Shown here in pieces: positions 46,185-54,753 of a stretch of DNA of 64,000 nt (its first letter is position 1; each line of letters starts with the position of its first letter). The translations under genes were made by a program, and so were the position numbers. This stretch comes from Paracoccus chinensis (GTDB lineage Bacteria; Pseudomonadota; Alphaproteobacteria; Rhodobacterales; Rhodobacteraceae): NCBI RefSeq assembly GCF_900102885.1, contig NZ_FNGE01000003.1:62001-126000 (forward strand), written 5' to 3'. The notes beneath the pieces are model-generated. The model did not search any database and was not told the DNA's origin. It saw only the letters and a list, made by a program, of their open reading frames with translations.

Positions 46185-46204
46185 GGGGGCAGAACCCTGC
46201 CCCC
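46185..46204. terminator. Bidirectional hairpin between lysR and livF
   Basis: Perfect 8-bp stem GGGGGCAG/CTGCCCCC with loop AACC, at the meeting point of converging transcripts. Same style as the 25877-25897 hairpin. Confidence 0.6.
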
Positions 46205-46258
46205 GGCCCCTCTGCCGCAGGGCGAAGGTCTGCCCGGCCATGACACTTGTGCTGGTCG

Positions 46259-46960
46259 TCAGACCCCCAGCCAGCGGTGCTGCGCCTCGGCGTCGGCGCG
46301 GATCTCGTCGGGGGTGCCGGTCCAGACGACCTGCCCCTTGCTGACGATCACCACGTCGTCGGCCAAGCTGGTGGCGAAGCCGAAGTTCTGCTCCACCAGG
46401 ATCATCGACAGGCCCGTGCGCTTGAGGTCCATCAGCCGGTCGTGGATCAGCTTGACGATGATCGGCGCCAGACCCTCGGTCGGCTCGTCGAGGATCAGAA
46501 GCCGCGGGTTCATCAACAGCGCCCGCGCAATGGCGAGCATCTGCTGCTCGCCCCCCGACAGTTGCATCCCCCCGTTCGCCATCCGCTCGCCCAGACGCGG
46601 GAAGAGTTCCAGCACCCGCGCCATCGTCCAGCCGCCGGGGGGCGCGGGGAAGCGCTTGGCGGCAAGCTCGAGGTTCTCGCGCACGGTCAGCGAACGGAAG
46701 ATGTCGCGCGTCTCGGGCACATAGCCCAGCCCCATGCGAGCGATGTCATAAGGGCGCCCGCTTCCGATCGCGCGGCCCTCGAAGGTGATCTGCCCGGCCT
46801 TGGCAGGCAGCAGGCCCATCACCGTCTTCAGCGTGGTGGACTTGCCCGCGCCGTTGCGGCCCAGGATCGCCAGCACGCGGCCCGCCTGCGCGGTCACGGT
46901 CATGCCGTGCAGGACCTGGGTCTCGCCATAGCCCGAGTCGACTGCGTTCAGTTCAAGCAT
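46259..46960 (-). CDS. livF: Liv-type ABC transporter ATPase (LivF)
   Basis: 233 residues. Walker A GRNGAGKST, signature LSGGEQQMLAIARAL, Walker B LLILDEPTEGLAP and LVEQNFGFA, all of the LivF branch. Second ATPase of a HAAT importer embedded in the ben operon; overlaps livG by 8 bp. The substrate is likely an aromatic acid rather than leucine. Confidence 0.93.
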   Translation of the reverse strand: MLELNAVDSGYGETQVLHGMTVTAQAGRVLAILGRNGAGKSTTLKTVMGLLPAKAGQITFEGRAIGSGRPYDIARMGLGYVPETRDIFRSLTVRENLELAAKRFPAPPGGWTMARVLELFPRLGERMANGGMQLSGGEQQMLAIARALLMNPRLLILDEPTEGLAPIIVKLIHDRLMDLKRTGLSMILVEQNFGFATSLADDVVIVSKGQVVWTGTPDEIRADAEAQHRWLGV

Positions 46961-47696
46961 CTTCCCAGGCTCCCAGATAGATGTCCTTCAGCAGGCTGCT
47001 GCCGCGCGCCTCTTCGGGCGAGCCGTCGAAGACGACCTCGCCATAGTTCAGGACGGTGATGCTGTCGGCCACGGCGAAGGCCAGGTCCATGTCATGCTCG
47101 ATGATCAGCAGCGTCAGGTCGCGCGGCAGGTCGTTAAGCAGATCGTGGAAGCCCTTGGCCATCTCGGGGCCGACGCCCGAGGTCGGCTCGTCCATCAGCA
47201 GGACCAGCGGGCGGGTGGCCAACGCCACGCCGACCTCGAGCTGCCGCCGCACACCGTAGGACACGTCGCTGACGCGGGCGTGCAGATAGGGCATCAGCCG
47301 CACCTGTTCCGCCACTTCGCGCACCGTGTCCTGCACGTCGCGCCGCGTCAGGCTGTCGTAGCGGATGTTGTGCCAATGGCCATGCGTGACCGAGGCGGCA
47401 AGGCCGAGGTTCTCCTCGACCGTCAGGCCGTCGAACAACGTATTCTTCTGGTAGCTGCGCGACAGGCCCCGGCGGGCGCGGGCCTGGACGGACAGCGCGG
47501 TCACGTCCTCGCCCGCCAGGAACACCTGACCCTCGTCGGGGGTGATCTCACCCACCAACTGGTTGAACAGCGTGGTCTTGCCGGCGCCGTTCGGCCCCAG
47601 GATTACCCGCCGCTCGCCGCGTTCCAGCTTCAGCGAGACGTTCCGGGTGACGTGGATGGCCCCGAAGCTTTTCGACAGGTTGCGTGTTTCAAGCAT
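46953..47696 (-). CDS. livG: Liv-type ABC transporter ATPase (LivG)
   Basis: 247 residues. Walker A GPNGAGKTT, LivG-type TRRGLSRSYQ-like stretch (RARRGLSRSYQKNTLF), signature region VSYGVRRQLEVGVALA, which departs from canonical LSGGQ (SYGVR), and Walker B LLMDEPTSGVGP. The degenerate signature is a variation seen in some HAAT ATPases. Overlaps livM by 8 bp. Confidence 0.92.
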   Translation of the reverse strand: MLETRNLSKSFGAIHVTRNVSLKLERGERRVILGPNGAGKTTLFNQLVGEITPDEGQVFLAGEDVTALSVQARARRGLSRSYQKNTLFDGLTVEENLGLAASVTHGHWHNIRYDSLTRRDVQDTVREVAEQVRLMPYLHARVSDVSYGVRRQLEVGVALATRPLVLLMDEPTSGVGPEMAKGFHDLLNDLPRDLTLLIIEHDMDLAFAVADSITVLNYGEVVFDGSPEEARGSSLLKDIYLGAWEDA

Positions 47697-48708
47697 CTTC
47701 CAGCGCTCCTTGAGCGGCGAGGTCCTTGCGGACCTGGTGGGCGATGACGTCGCGGGCAGAACTGGGACGAGCGCGGGACAGGCGCTGTTCCAGCCAGCCG
47801 AAGATCCCGTTGGCGCGGCTCATGACGACGGCGATCAGGATTAGGCCCACGACAAGATGCCAGTAGTCCGTGTGGGCGCTGACCTCGTGCTTGAGCATGA
47901 CAAAGGCGATGGCGCCGATCACCGGGCCGATGATGGTGCCAAGCCCGCCGAGGATGACGACCACCAAGGCCTCGCCCGAGACGGTCCAGTTCAGAAGGCC
48001 GGGCGAGACGAACATGACGTGCTGCGCAGCCAGCGCACCGGCGGCGGCGGCGATCATGCCCGACAGGCCGAACATGTCCGCCTTGATGCGCCAGACGTTG
48101 ACGCCCAGCGCCCGCATCCGCTGCTCGTTGTGCATGATGCCCGTCAGCGTGCGCCCCAGCCCCGCCTGCAGGACATGGGTGGCGAACCAGTAGACGAGGC
48201 CCAGGACGAACAGGCAGGCGAAGGCGAAGGTGCGGGGATCGTTCAGGTCCAGCCCGATCAGGGACAGGTCGATCCGCGGCACGCCCGAGACGCCGTCGTC
48301 GCCGCCGAAGACCGGCTGCTCGAAGACCAGCGAATAACCCATCTGCCCGAAGGCCAGCGTCGCCATGATGAAATAGATGCCGTGGCTGCGGCCGCAGACG
48401 GCCCCGATCAGCCAGGAGGCCGCGCCGGTGATGGCGATGGCGCCCGCAAAGGCGGCCGAGGGCGCCAGCCCGACCTTGACCGTCAGCATGGCATAGGCAT
48501 AGGCCCCCGCCCCCATCAGCGCGCCGTGGCACAGCGACACCATGCCGCCGAAGCCCGCGACCATGTCCAGCGCGATCACCAGGATGGCCAGGATGGCGAT
48601 CTCGGCCACCATCTCGACCCCGAAATATTCGGCCGTCAGCGCCCGCAGCACGGCAGCGGCGGCGATCAGGCCCAGCGCCCAGAAGCGCAGGCTCGTGTGT
48701 CGGAACAT
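47689..48708 (-). CDS. livM: Liv-type ABC permease (LivM)
   Basis: 339 residues with eight or more helices. Marks: NLxMxMVAGFGGMVSLCHGA-like region (LDMVAGFGGMVSLCHGALMG), GRTLTGIMHNEQRMRALGVN and GGLGTIIGPVIGA, typical of LivM. A C-terminal extension after the last helix (residues ~310-339) is hydrophilic. Begins four nt after livH ends. Confidence 0.93.
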   Translation of the reverse strand: MFRHTSLRFWALGLIAAAAVLRALTAEYFGVEMVAEIAILAILVIALDMVAGFGGMVSLCHGALMGAGAYAYAMLTVKVGLAPSAAFAGAIAITGAASWLIGAVCGRSHGIYFIMATLAFGQMGYSLVFEQPVFGGDDGVSGVPRIDLSLIGLDLNDPRTFAFACLFVLGLVYWFATHVLQAGLGRTLTGIMHNEQRMRALGVNVWRIKADMFGLSGMIAAAAGALAAQHVMFVSPGLLNWTVSGEALVVVILGGLGTIIGPVIGAIAFVMLKHEVSAHTDYWHLVVGLILIAVVMSRANGIFGWLEQRLSRARPSSARDVIAHQVRKDLAAQGALEDA

Positions 48709-48712
48709 CGGT

Positions 48713-49582
48713 TCAGCCCTTTGCCGGGAACAGGCCCGCCGGGCGCAGGATCAGCACCGCGGCCAGAAGCCCGTAGATGAGGATCGAGGCGAACTGCGGG
48801 AACAGCACCGCGCCGAAGGTCTGCACGACCCCATAGATCAGCGACCCCGCGATCGCGCCCTTGAGCGAGCCGAGGCCCCCGATCACGATGACGATCAGCG
48901 TCGGGATCAGGATCTGCAGCCCCATGTCGGGCGTGACCGACAGCAGGGGTGCGGCGACCGCGCCCGCCAGCCCCGCCAGCGCGCAGCCCACGCAGAAGAC
49001 GAGGAAGAACATCTTTTCCACGTCGATGCCCATGCAGGCGGCCATCGAGTCGTTGTCCACGCCCGCGCGGATCATCGCGCCGATCTGGGTGCGGCCCAGG
49101 ACCAGCGCCAGCACGCCCCAGATGGCCAGCCCCAGCGCGATCACGAACAGCCGGTAGGCCGGGTATTCGACGCCGAGGATCGTCAGCCGCCCGTCCAGCA
49201 GCGCCGGGACGGGGGCCGACAGCGCCTGCGCGCCCCAGACGATGCGGGTCAGGTCCAGCATGACGAAGATCAGGCCGAAGGTGACCAGCACCTGCGCCAT
49301 CGGCCCCGCCCGCCGCATCCGGCGGATGAAGACCAGATACAGCACCACCCCCAGCGCGGCGACCGCGAAGGGCGCGACCAGAAGCCCGCCCCAGAAGCCG
49401 ATGGCCGCGCCCGCGGTGGCCGCCGCATAGGCGCCCAGCGCGTAAAGCGAGCCATGCGCCAGGTTGACGAAATGCATCAGCCCGAAAATCACCGTCAGGC
49501 CGACCGACAGCAGAAACAGCAGCATGGACAGCTGAAGCGCGTTCAGCCCCTGCAGCACCCAGAAGCCGAGATCGGCCTGCAT
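48713..49582 (-). CDS. livH: Liv-type ABC permease (LivH)
   Basis: 289 residues. Marks: GLNALQLSMLLFLLSVGLTV at the start, IFGLMHFVNLAHGSLYALGA, RAGVDNDSMAACMGI and GGLGSLKGAIAGSLI. ATG 49582 follows GGGGAGGAAAG. Separated from livK by a hairpin with T-run that should lower its expression relative to the binding protein. Confidence 0.93.
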   Translation of the reverse strand: MQADLGFWVLQGLNALQLSMLLFLLSVGLTVIFGLMHFVNLAHGSLYALGAYAAATAGAAIGFWGGLLVAPFAVAALGVVLYLVFIRRMRRAGPMAQVLVTFGLIFVMLDLTRIVWGAQALSAPVPALLDGRLTILGVEYPAYRLFVIALGLAIWGVLALVLGRTQIGAMIRAGVDNDSMAACMGIDVEKMFFLVFCVGCALAGLAGAVAAPLLSVTPDMGLQILIPTLIVIVIGGLGSLKGAIAGSLIYGVVQTFGAVLFPQFASILIYGLLAAVLILRPAGLFPAKG

Positions 49583-49600
49583 GGCGCTTTCCTCCCCTAA

Positions 49601-49640
49601 AAGCGAAAAGGCCCCGCCGGAGCATCTGCTCAGGCGGGGC
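49601..49640 (-). terminator. Intra-operon terminator/attenuator between livK and livH
   Basis: On the minus strand GCCCCGCC (49640-49633) pairs with GGCGGGGC (49618-49611), followed by CTTTTCGCTTTT. A partial terminator after a binding-protein gene is a common way to make more binding protein than permease. Confidence 0.75.
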
Positions 49641-49646
49641 ACGGGA

Positions 49647-50825
49647 TCAGTTGATCAGGGCCATCTCGCAGCCGTTGACCGGGTCGGCCTCGGCCGGCAG
49701 CTGGGACAGGACCTTCTGGGTCTGCGCGCCGCCCTCGCCCGCGACGATCTGGTAGACATAGATCGGCTGGACGATGTTGTTGGTGGCCGGGTCGATGGCG
49801 GTCGCGCCGCGCGGCCCGTCGAAGCTGGTCTTCTGCAGCGCCGCGCCAAGGGTTTCCCGGTCGGTCGCGCCGGACTTGACGGCCTCGACCAGCGCGCGGG
49901 CGGCGTCATAGCCGTGGACCGCGTATTCCGACGGCAGGTGGCCGGCCTTGACCTTGAAGGCCTCGACGAACTGCCTGTTGGCCTCGTTGTCGATGGTGGG
50001 CACGTAATGCAGCGCCGTCACCACGCCCTCGGCCGCACGCCCCTGCGCGTCCACGTAAAGCTGCGAGGTCAGGAAGCCCGCGCCGTACAGCGGCAGCGCG
50101 TCCTTCATCCCGAAGCTGTCGTATTGCTTGACGAAGGAAATCGCCTCGCCGCCCGCGTAGAAGGCATAGACCGCCTGCGCGCCGCTGGATTTCGCTTTGG
50201 CGAGGAACGGGCCGAAGTCCTGCGTCTTCTGGAAGGGCGTGAACTCCTGCCCCACGATCTCGCCGCCCGCCGCCTTGAAGGCCTCGGCGAAGGCGCCGAT
50301 CATCTGCTGGCCCGCGGCATAATCGGCACCGATGGTGAACACCTTGGTGATGCCCTGGTCCACCAGGTACTTGCCCATCGGCCGGTTCACCTGCTGGTTC
50401 GAGAAGGACATGCGCGTGATCCAGGGGCTGCAGGCCTCGCCCGTGGCCTCGTCGTTGCCGGCGTTGGCGACGATCAGCGGCACCTTGGCGCCGTCCACCA
50501 CGTCGCGGATCGCGCCGAGCACGCCCGAGCTGACGACGCCGGCCATCACGTCCACCTTGTCCTGCATGACCAACTTGCGGGTCTTGGCCAGGCCCACCGG
50601 CGGGCTCGCCTCGCTGTCCTCGCGGACGATCTCGAAGCTGGCGCCGCTGCCTTCGCCGAAGGTGTCGAGGCCCAGGCGGAAGCCCGTCTCGATCTCCTCC
50701 CCAAGCGCCGCATAGACGCCCGAGAAGGGCAGCAGCAGGCCGACCTTGATGTCCTCGGCCTGCGCCTGCGCGACGGCAGAGCTTGCGATGACGGCCGCGA
50801 CGGCGGCCTTGACGAAGTTCGACAT
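49647..50825 (-). CDS. livK: Liv-type periplasmic binding protein, probably for an aromatic acid
   Basis: 392 residues; signal peptide MSNFVKAAVAAVIASSAVAQ cleaved near AQAED. Type I periplasmic fold of the HAAT family: IKVGLLLPFSGVYAALGEE, GAIRDVVDGAKVPLIVANA and the ADYAAGQQMI hinge. First gene of livKHMGF, 43 bp after benD, with GGGAGGA before the ATG. Its place in the benzoate operon suggests benzoate or a related aromatic as ligand (inference); liv symbols denote family, not substrate. Confidence 0.9.
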   Translation of the reverse strand: MSNFVKAAVAAVIASSAVAQAQAEDIKVGLLLPFSGVYAALGEEIETGFRLGLDTFGEGSGASFEIVREDSEASPPVGLAKTRKLVMQDKVDVMAGVVSSGVLGAIRDVVDGAKVPLIVANAGNDEATGEACSPWITRMSFSNQQVNRPMGKYLVDQGITKVFTIGADYAAGQQMIGAFAEAFKAAGGEIVGQEFTPFQKTQDFGPFLAKAKSSGAQAVYAFYAGGEAISFVKQYDSFGMKDALPLYGAGFLTSQLYVDAQGRAAEGVVTALHYVPTIDNEANRQFVEAFKVKAGHLPSEYAVHGYDAARALVEAVKSGATDRETLGAALQKTSFDGPRGATAIDPATNNIVQPIYVYQIVAGEGGAQTQKVLSQLPAEADPVNGCEMALIN

Positions 50826-50868
50826 GTTATCCTCCCAGTATGTCGATATTCCTGAAGTTTCCTGCGGA

Positions 50869-51663
50869 TCAGCCTAGGTCGCCGCCCCCCACGGGCAGGG
50901 TGACGCCGGTGATGTAGCTGGCGTCGTCCGAGGCCAGGAACAGGATCGCTCCCGCCTGTTCATCCAGCGTGCCGTAGCGCTTCATCAGGCTGGACTGGAC
51001 CGTCTGATCGACGATGGTCCGGTACCAGTCCTCGCGCTGCTCGGTTTCGGCATTGGGGTTGCGCGGCACGGGGCGCGGCGGCGCCTCGGTCCCGCCGGGA
51101 GCGGTGGCGACCACGCGGATGCCGCGTTCGGCCACTTCCCAGGCGAGGCTCGCCGTGATCGCGTTCACGCCGCCCTTGGCCGCGGCATAGGGCACGCGGT
51201 TCAGCCCGCGCGTGGCGATGGACGAGACGTTGACGATCACGCCGTGCCCTGCCTCCAGCATCGGCTCGATCGCAGCCCGGCAGCAGTAGAGCGTCGGGAA
51301 CAGCGACCGGCGCACCTCGGCGTCGATCTGCTGCGGCTCGTAGAACTCGTAGGGCTTGGCCCAGATCGTGCCGCCGACATTGTTGACCAGGATGTCGATG
51401 CGGCCCCAGCGGGCGACGGCATGGGCGATGGCCTCGCGGCAGCCCTCCCAGGTTTCAAGGTCCACCGAGACGGCTTCCGCCACCCCGCCTGCGGCGCGGA
51501 TGCGCTCGACCACCTCGTCGCGGTGGGGCGAGCGGTCCACGATCAGCACCTCGGCGCCCTCGGCGGCGGCGCGTTCGGCCACGCGCGCGCCGATGCCCTG
51601 GGCCGCGCCCGTCACGACCATGACCTTGCCGGCGAAGCGGCCGGGGAAATGGGTGGCGCTCAT
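50869..51663 (-). CDS. benD: Benzoate cis-diol dehydrogenase BenD
   Basis: 264-residue short-chain dehydrogenase. Oxidises and decarboxylates 1,6-dihydroxycyclohexa-2,4-diene-1-carboxylate to catechol with NAD+. TGAAQGIG is the cofactor loop, NNVGG the structural motif, catalytic Ser in VNVSSIATRG and Y-x3-K in PYAAAKGG. ATG overlaps benC by 4 bp. Confidence 0.93.
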   Translation of the reverse strand: MSATHFPGRFAGKVMVVTGAAQGIGARVAERAAAEGAEVLIVDRSPHRDEVVERIRAAGGVAEAVSVDLETWEGCREAIAHAVARWGRIDILVNNVGGTIWAKPYEFYEPQQIDAEVRRSLFPTLYCCRAAIEPMLEAGHGVIVNVSSIATRGLNRVPYAAAKGGVNAITASLAWEVAERGIRVVATAPGGTEAPPRPVPRNPNAETEQREDWYRTIVDQTVQSSLMKRYGTLDEQAGAILFLASDDASYITGVTLPVGGGDLG

Positions 51664-52685
51664 GCGGCGGCCTCGGCCGGGGCCTCGGTCGGGTTGAACT
51701 TCTCGTAATGGAAGCTGGCGGGGGTCACGCCCGCGTGGCTGAGGTGCTGGCGCACGGCCTCGACCATGGGGGGCGGGCCGCAGAGATAGACGTCCACGTC
51801 GCCGCCATTCAGGTCGCTGCCCGACAGGTGGTCGGTGACGAAGCCCTTGCGATCATGGGCGTCCTCCTCGGCGGCGAGGATGGTAATGACGTTCACTGTG
51901 CCGATGCGATCGGCCAGTGCCATGACCCGGTCCATCTCGACCAGGTCGGCGGCGCGGGTGACGGCGTAATACAGCGTGATCGGCTGGTCGGTGCCCTCGG
52001 CGGCCACCTGTTCCAGCATGGACAGGAAGGGCGCCATGCCTGTGCCGCCCGCCAGCCACAACTGCGGCCGCGTCACGGGGCGCAGGTAGAAGGCGCCCAT
52101 CGGCCCCGTGACCTCGACCCGCGCGCCGGGCTGGGCGGTGTTGGACAGCCAGCCGCTCATCAGCCCGCCGGGCAGGTTGCGGATGAGAAAGCTCGCCTCG
52201 GTCGCGCCGGGGGCCGAGCTGAAGGAATAACTGCGGTGGCGCCCCGAACCGGGCACGTCGATGTTGACATACTGGCCGGCCAGGAAGGGGATCGGCTTGT
52301 CGAGCTTCAGTTGCAGCCCGAACGAGGTTTCCGACAGCCGCTCGACCGCGATCACCTCGGCGCCGACCTTCTCGGCCCCCGTCTTGCAGACGGCGGAGGA
52401 GGCCGGGACCGACACCACGCAGTCGCTGCGGGGCATCATCTGGCAGGTCAGGACATAGCCTTCTGCCGCCTCGTCCTCGGTCATGGCCTCGTCGAGGTAG
52501 AATTCCAGCTCGTACTCGCCCTTCTCGGCGTGGCACTTGCAGGTGCCGCAGACGCCGTCGCGGCAGTCCATGGGAATGTTGATGCGCTGGCGGAAGGCGG
52601 CCTCGGTCACCTTCTCATCCTCGTCGCAGTCGATGATGCGGGTGACGCCGTCCTCGAAGTTCAGCGCGATGCGGTAGGTCGTCAT
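51660..52685 (-). CDS. benC: Benzoate 1,2-dioxygenase reductase BenC
   Basis: 341 residues. N-terminal plant-type [2Fe-2S] domain with C41, C46, C49 and C81, a FAD domain (GSGRHRSYSFSS) and an NAD domain (WLAGGTGMAPFLSML). Passes electrons from NADH to BenAB. GGAGG precedes the ATG. Separated from benB by 92 bp containing a strong hairpin. Confidence 0.95.
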   Translation of the reverse strand: MTTYRIALNFEDGVTRIIDCDEDEKVTEAAFRQRINIPMDCRDGVCGTCKCHAEKGEYELEFYLDEAMTEDEAAEGYVLTCQMMPRSDCVVSVPASSAVCKTGAEKVGAEVIAVERLSETSFGLQLKLDKPIPFLAGQYVNIDVPGSGRHRSYSFSSAPGATEASFLIRNLPGGLMSGWLSNTAQPGARVEVTGPMGAFYLRPVTRPQLWLAGGTGMAPFLSMLEQVAAEGTDQPITLYYAVTRAADLVEMDRVMALADRIGTVNVITILAAEEDAHDRKGFVTDHLSGSDLNGGDVDVYLCGPPPMVEAVRQHLSHAGVTPASFHYEKFNPTEAPAEAAA

Positions 52686-52743
52686 GGGTCAAGCCTCCTC
52701 CGTTCGCGGACGGGCTGGCCGTTCGCGTCCTGTGCGGTCAGCT

Positions 52744-52768
52744 CCGGCCGCCGCTCAGGGGCGGCCGG
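52744..52768. other. Intercistronic hairpin between benB and benC
   Basis: Perfect 9-bp stem CCGGCCGCC/GGCGGCCGG around a 7-nt loop, no T-run. It may stabilise the benAB part of the mRNA or act as a weak terminator. Confidence 0.5.
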
Positions 52769-52777
52769 CTGCGGCGG

Positions 52778-53305
52778 TCAGATGTGGTAGACGTCGATCA
52801 CGTGATGGATGCGGTCGTTCTTCAGCACGACCTTCTTGTCGCGGATCAGCGGCCGCGGTCCGGACAGGTCCAGGGTGTAATAGGACGTGCCCCAGTGCTG
52901 GTCCGTTTCGCCATAGCGGAACGAGAGCGTCAGCCAGTTGAACCGCAGCTTCAGCGAGTCCGAGGTGCGCTCGATGATCTCGATGTTGCTGAGGTTGTGG
53001 TTGGTGCGCGGCTCGGGAAGCGAGGTGGCCGAACTGCGGTCGGTCTTGATGCGGAAGACGCGGTCCTCGATCCCGGAGCGGTCGGGATAGTAGATCAGCG
53101 ACATCTCGTTCCGGGGGTCTTCGGTCAGGGTGTCGAAGTCATCCCAGGCCGGCATCCAGAACTGGCAGTCCGGGTGGTAGAAGGTCAGCCAGTCGTCCCA
53201 CTGGCGGTCATCCAGGGCGCGGGCTTCGGCGTGCAGGAAGGCCTGCACCTGGTCGAAGGTGATCGCACCGGCGGTGGTGGGGGTCATCTCGTTCATCGGC
53301 TTCAC
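52778..53305 (-). CDS. benB: Benzoate 1,2-dioxygenase beta subunit BenB
   Basis: 175 residues, the small non-catalytic subunit of the alpha3beta3 Rieske oxygenase. Family marks are [34 protein letters not shown] and [12 protein letters not shown] 53305 overlaps the benA stop by 4 bp; a second ATG three codons in is possible. Confidence 0.94.
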   Translation of the reverse strand: MKPMNEMTPTTAGAITFDQVQAFLHAEARALDDRQWDDWLTFYHPDCQFWMPAWDDFDTLTEDPRNEMSLIYYPDRSGIEDRVFRIKTDRSSATSLPEPRTNHNLSNIEIIERTSDSLKLRFNWLTLSFRYGETDQHWGTSYYTLDLSGPRPLIRDKKVVLKNDRIHHVIDVYHI

Positions 53306-54693
53306 TCCGCGGCGAGGGGCTGTTGCGAGGCCAGCGCGGCGCGCTCATCCTGGATGGCGCGCGCCATCCGTTCCGCCCACTGGCTGTGCTGGATGACGAA
53401 AAGGCCCTCGTCCTCGGTGCGGGCGCCCGACAGGATCGGGTTCATGCCCAGGGCCCTGGCCTCGTCGTCGGGACCGGTGATCCATTGCTTGGCGCCGCGC
53501 GACAGGTCGTTCCACTGGGCGTGCGCCGCGCCGGCATAGCCGCGCTGGGTCGCCCGGAACTCCTCGGTGTCGTCGGGCGTCGCCATGCCCGAGGCGTTGA
53601 AGAAGTCCTCGTACTGGCGGATGCGGCGGGTGCGGGCCTCCTGCGGCTCGCCCTTGGGGGCGATGCAGTAGATCGTGACCTCGGTCTTGTCCACGCTGAT
53701 GGGCCGGAAGACCCGCAGTTGGCTGGAGAACTGGTCCATCAGGAACAGGTTGGGATAAAGGCACAGATTGCGCAGGTAGCCGACCATCCAGTCGGCCTTG
53801 GCCTTGCCGTATTTCGCCTCGAACTCGGCATGGCGGGCATAGACCGGCCGGTTGGTCGGGTCGGCCCAGGTCGTCCACAGCAGCAGGTGGCCGTTGTCGA
53901 AGCTGTAGAAGCCGCCCTTCTGCTTGGCCCATTTCGAGGCGTCGTTGGCCTTGATCTTGTCTTCCTTGCCGTCCGCCTGGCGGTGGCCGGTGGTGGCGAC
54001 ATAGTTCCAGTGGACGGCCGACACGTGGTAGCCATCGGCACCGTTTTCGGCCTGAAGCTTCCAGTTGCCGTCATAGGTATAGGTGGACGAGCCGCGCAGC
54101 ACCTCGAGCCCCTGGTCGGACTGATCGACCACCATGTCGATCATGTGGCGCGCCTCGCCCAGGTAGTCCTGCAGCGAGGAGACGTCCGGGTTCAGGCTGC
54201 CGAACAGGAAGCCGCGATAGTTCTCGAACCGCGCCACGCGGGTCAGATCGTGGCTGCCGTCGCAGTTGAACTGGTCGGGGTAGCCCGCGCCGTTCGGGTC
54301 CTTGACCTTCAGCAGCTTGCCCGTGTTCGAGAAGGTCCAGCCGTGGAAGGGGCAGGTGAAGGTCATCTGGTTGCGCCGCTTGAAGCGGCAGAGCATCGCG
54401 CCCCGGTGCGAGCAGGCGTTGACCAGCGCGTGCAGCTGGCCCTGCTTGTCGCGGGTGATGACGACAGGGGTACGGCCCATGAACAGGGTGAAGTAATCGC
54501 CGGGGTTCGGGATCTGGCTTTCATGGGCCATGTAGATCCAGTTGCCCTCGAAGATGTGCTTCATCTCGAGCTCGAACAGGTCCTCGTCGGTGAACATGTC
54601 CCGGCGGGCGCGGAAGACGCCGCGCTCGGGGTCGTCCTCGACGACGTTCTGCAGGCGGGCCTGCAGCTCGTTCAGGTCGGTGCTGGTGAACAT
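53302..54693 (-). CDS. benA: Benzoate 1,2-dioxygenase alpha subunit BenA
   Basis: 463 residues. Rieske cluster ligands C94, H96, C114 and H117 (CSHRGAMLC ... CPFHGW). Mononuclear iron site in [16 protein letters not shown] and the later Asp. Adds O2 to benzoate giving the cis-diol carboxylate. GGAGGAGAG precedes the ATG. 60 bp downstream of catB in the same operon. Confidence 0.95.
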   Translation of the reverse strand: MFTSTDLNELQARLQNVVEDDPERGVFRARRDMFTDEDLFELEMKHIFEGNWIYMAHESQIPNPGDYFTLFMGRTPVVITRDKQGQLHALVNACSHRGAMLCRFKRRNQMTFTCPFHGWTFSNTGKLLKVKDPNGAGYPDQFNCDGSHDLTRVARFENYRGFLFGSLNPDVSSLQDYLGEARHMIDMVVDQSDQGLEVLRGSSTYTYDGNWKLQAENGADGYHVSAVHWNYVATTGHRQADGKEDKIKANDASKWAKQKGGFYSFDNGHLLLWTTWADPTNRPVYARHAEFEAKYGKAKADWMVGYLRNLCLYPNLFLMDQFSSQLRVFRPISVDKTEVTIYCIAPKGEPQEARTRRIRQYEDFFNASGMATPDDTEEFRATQRGYAGAAHAQWNDLSRGAKQWITGPDDEARALGMNPILSGARTEDEGLFVIQHSQWAERMARAIQDERAALASQQPLAAE

Positions 54694-54753
54694 CTTTCTC
54701 TCCTCCCAGATCGATGATGGCCGTGGGTCGCGTGCTGCTGCCTGTGGCGCTGG

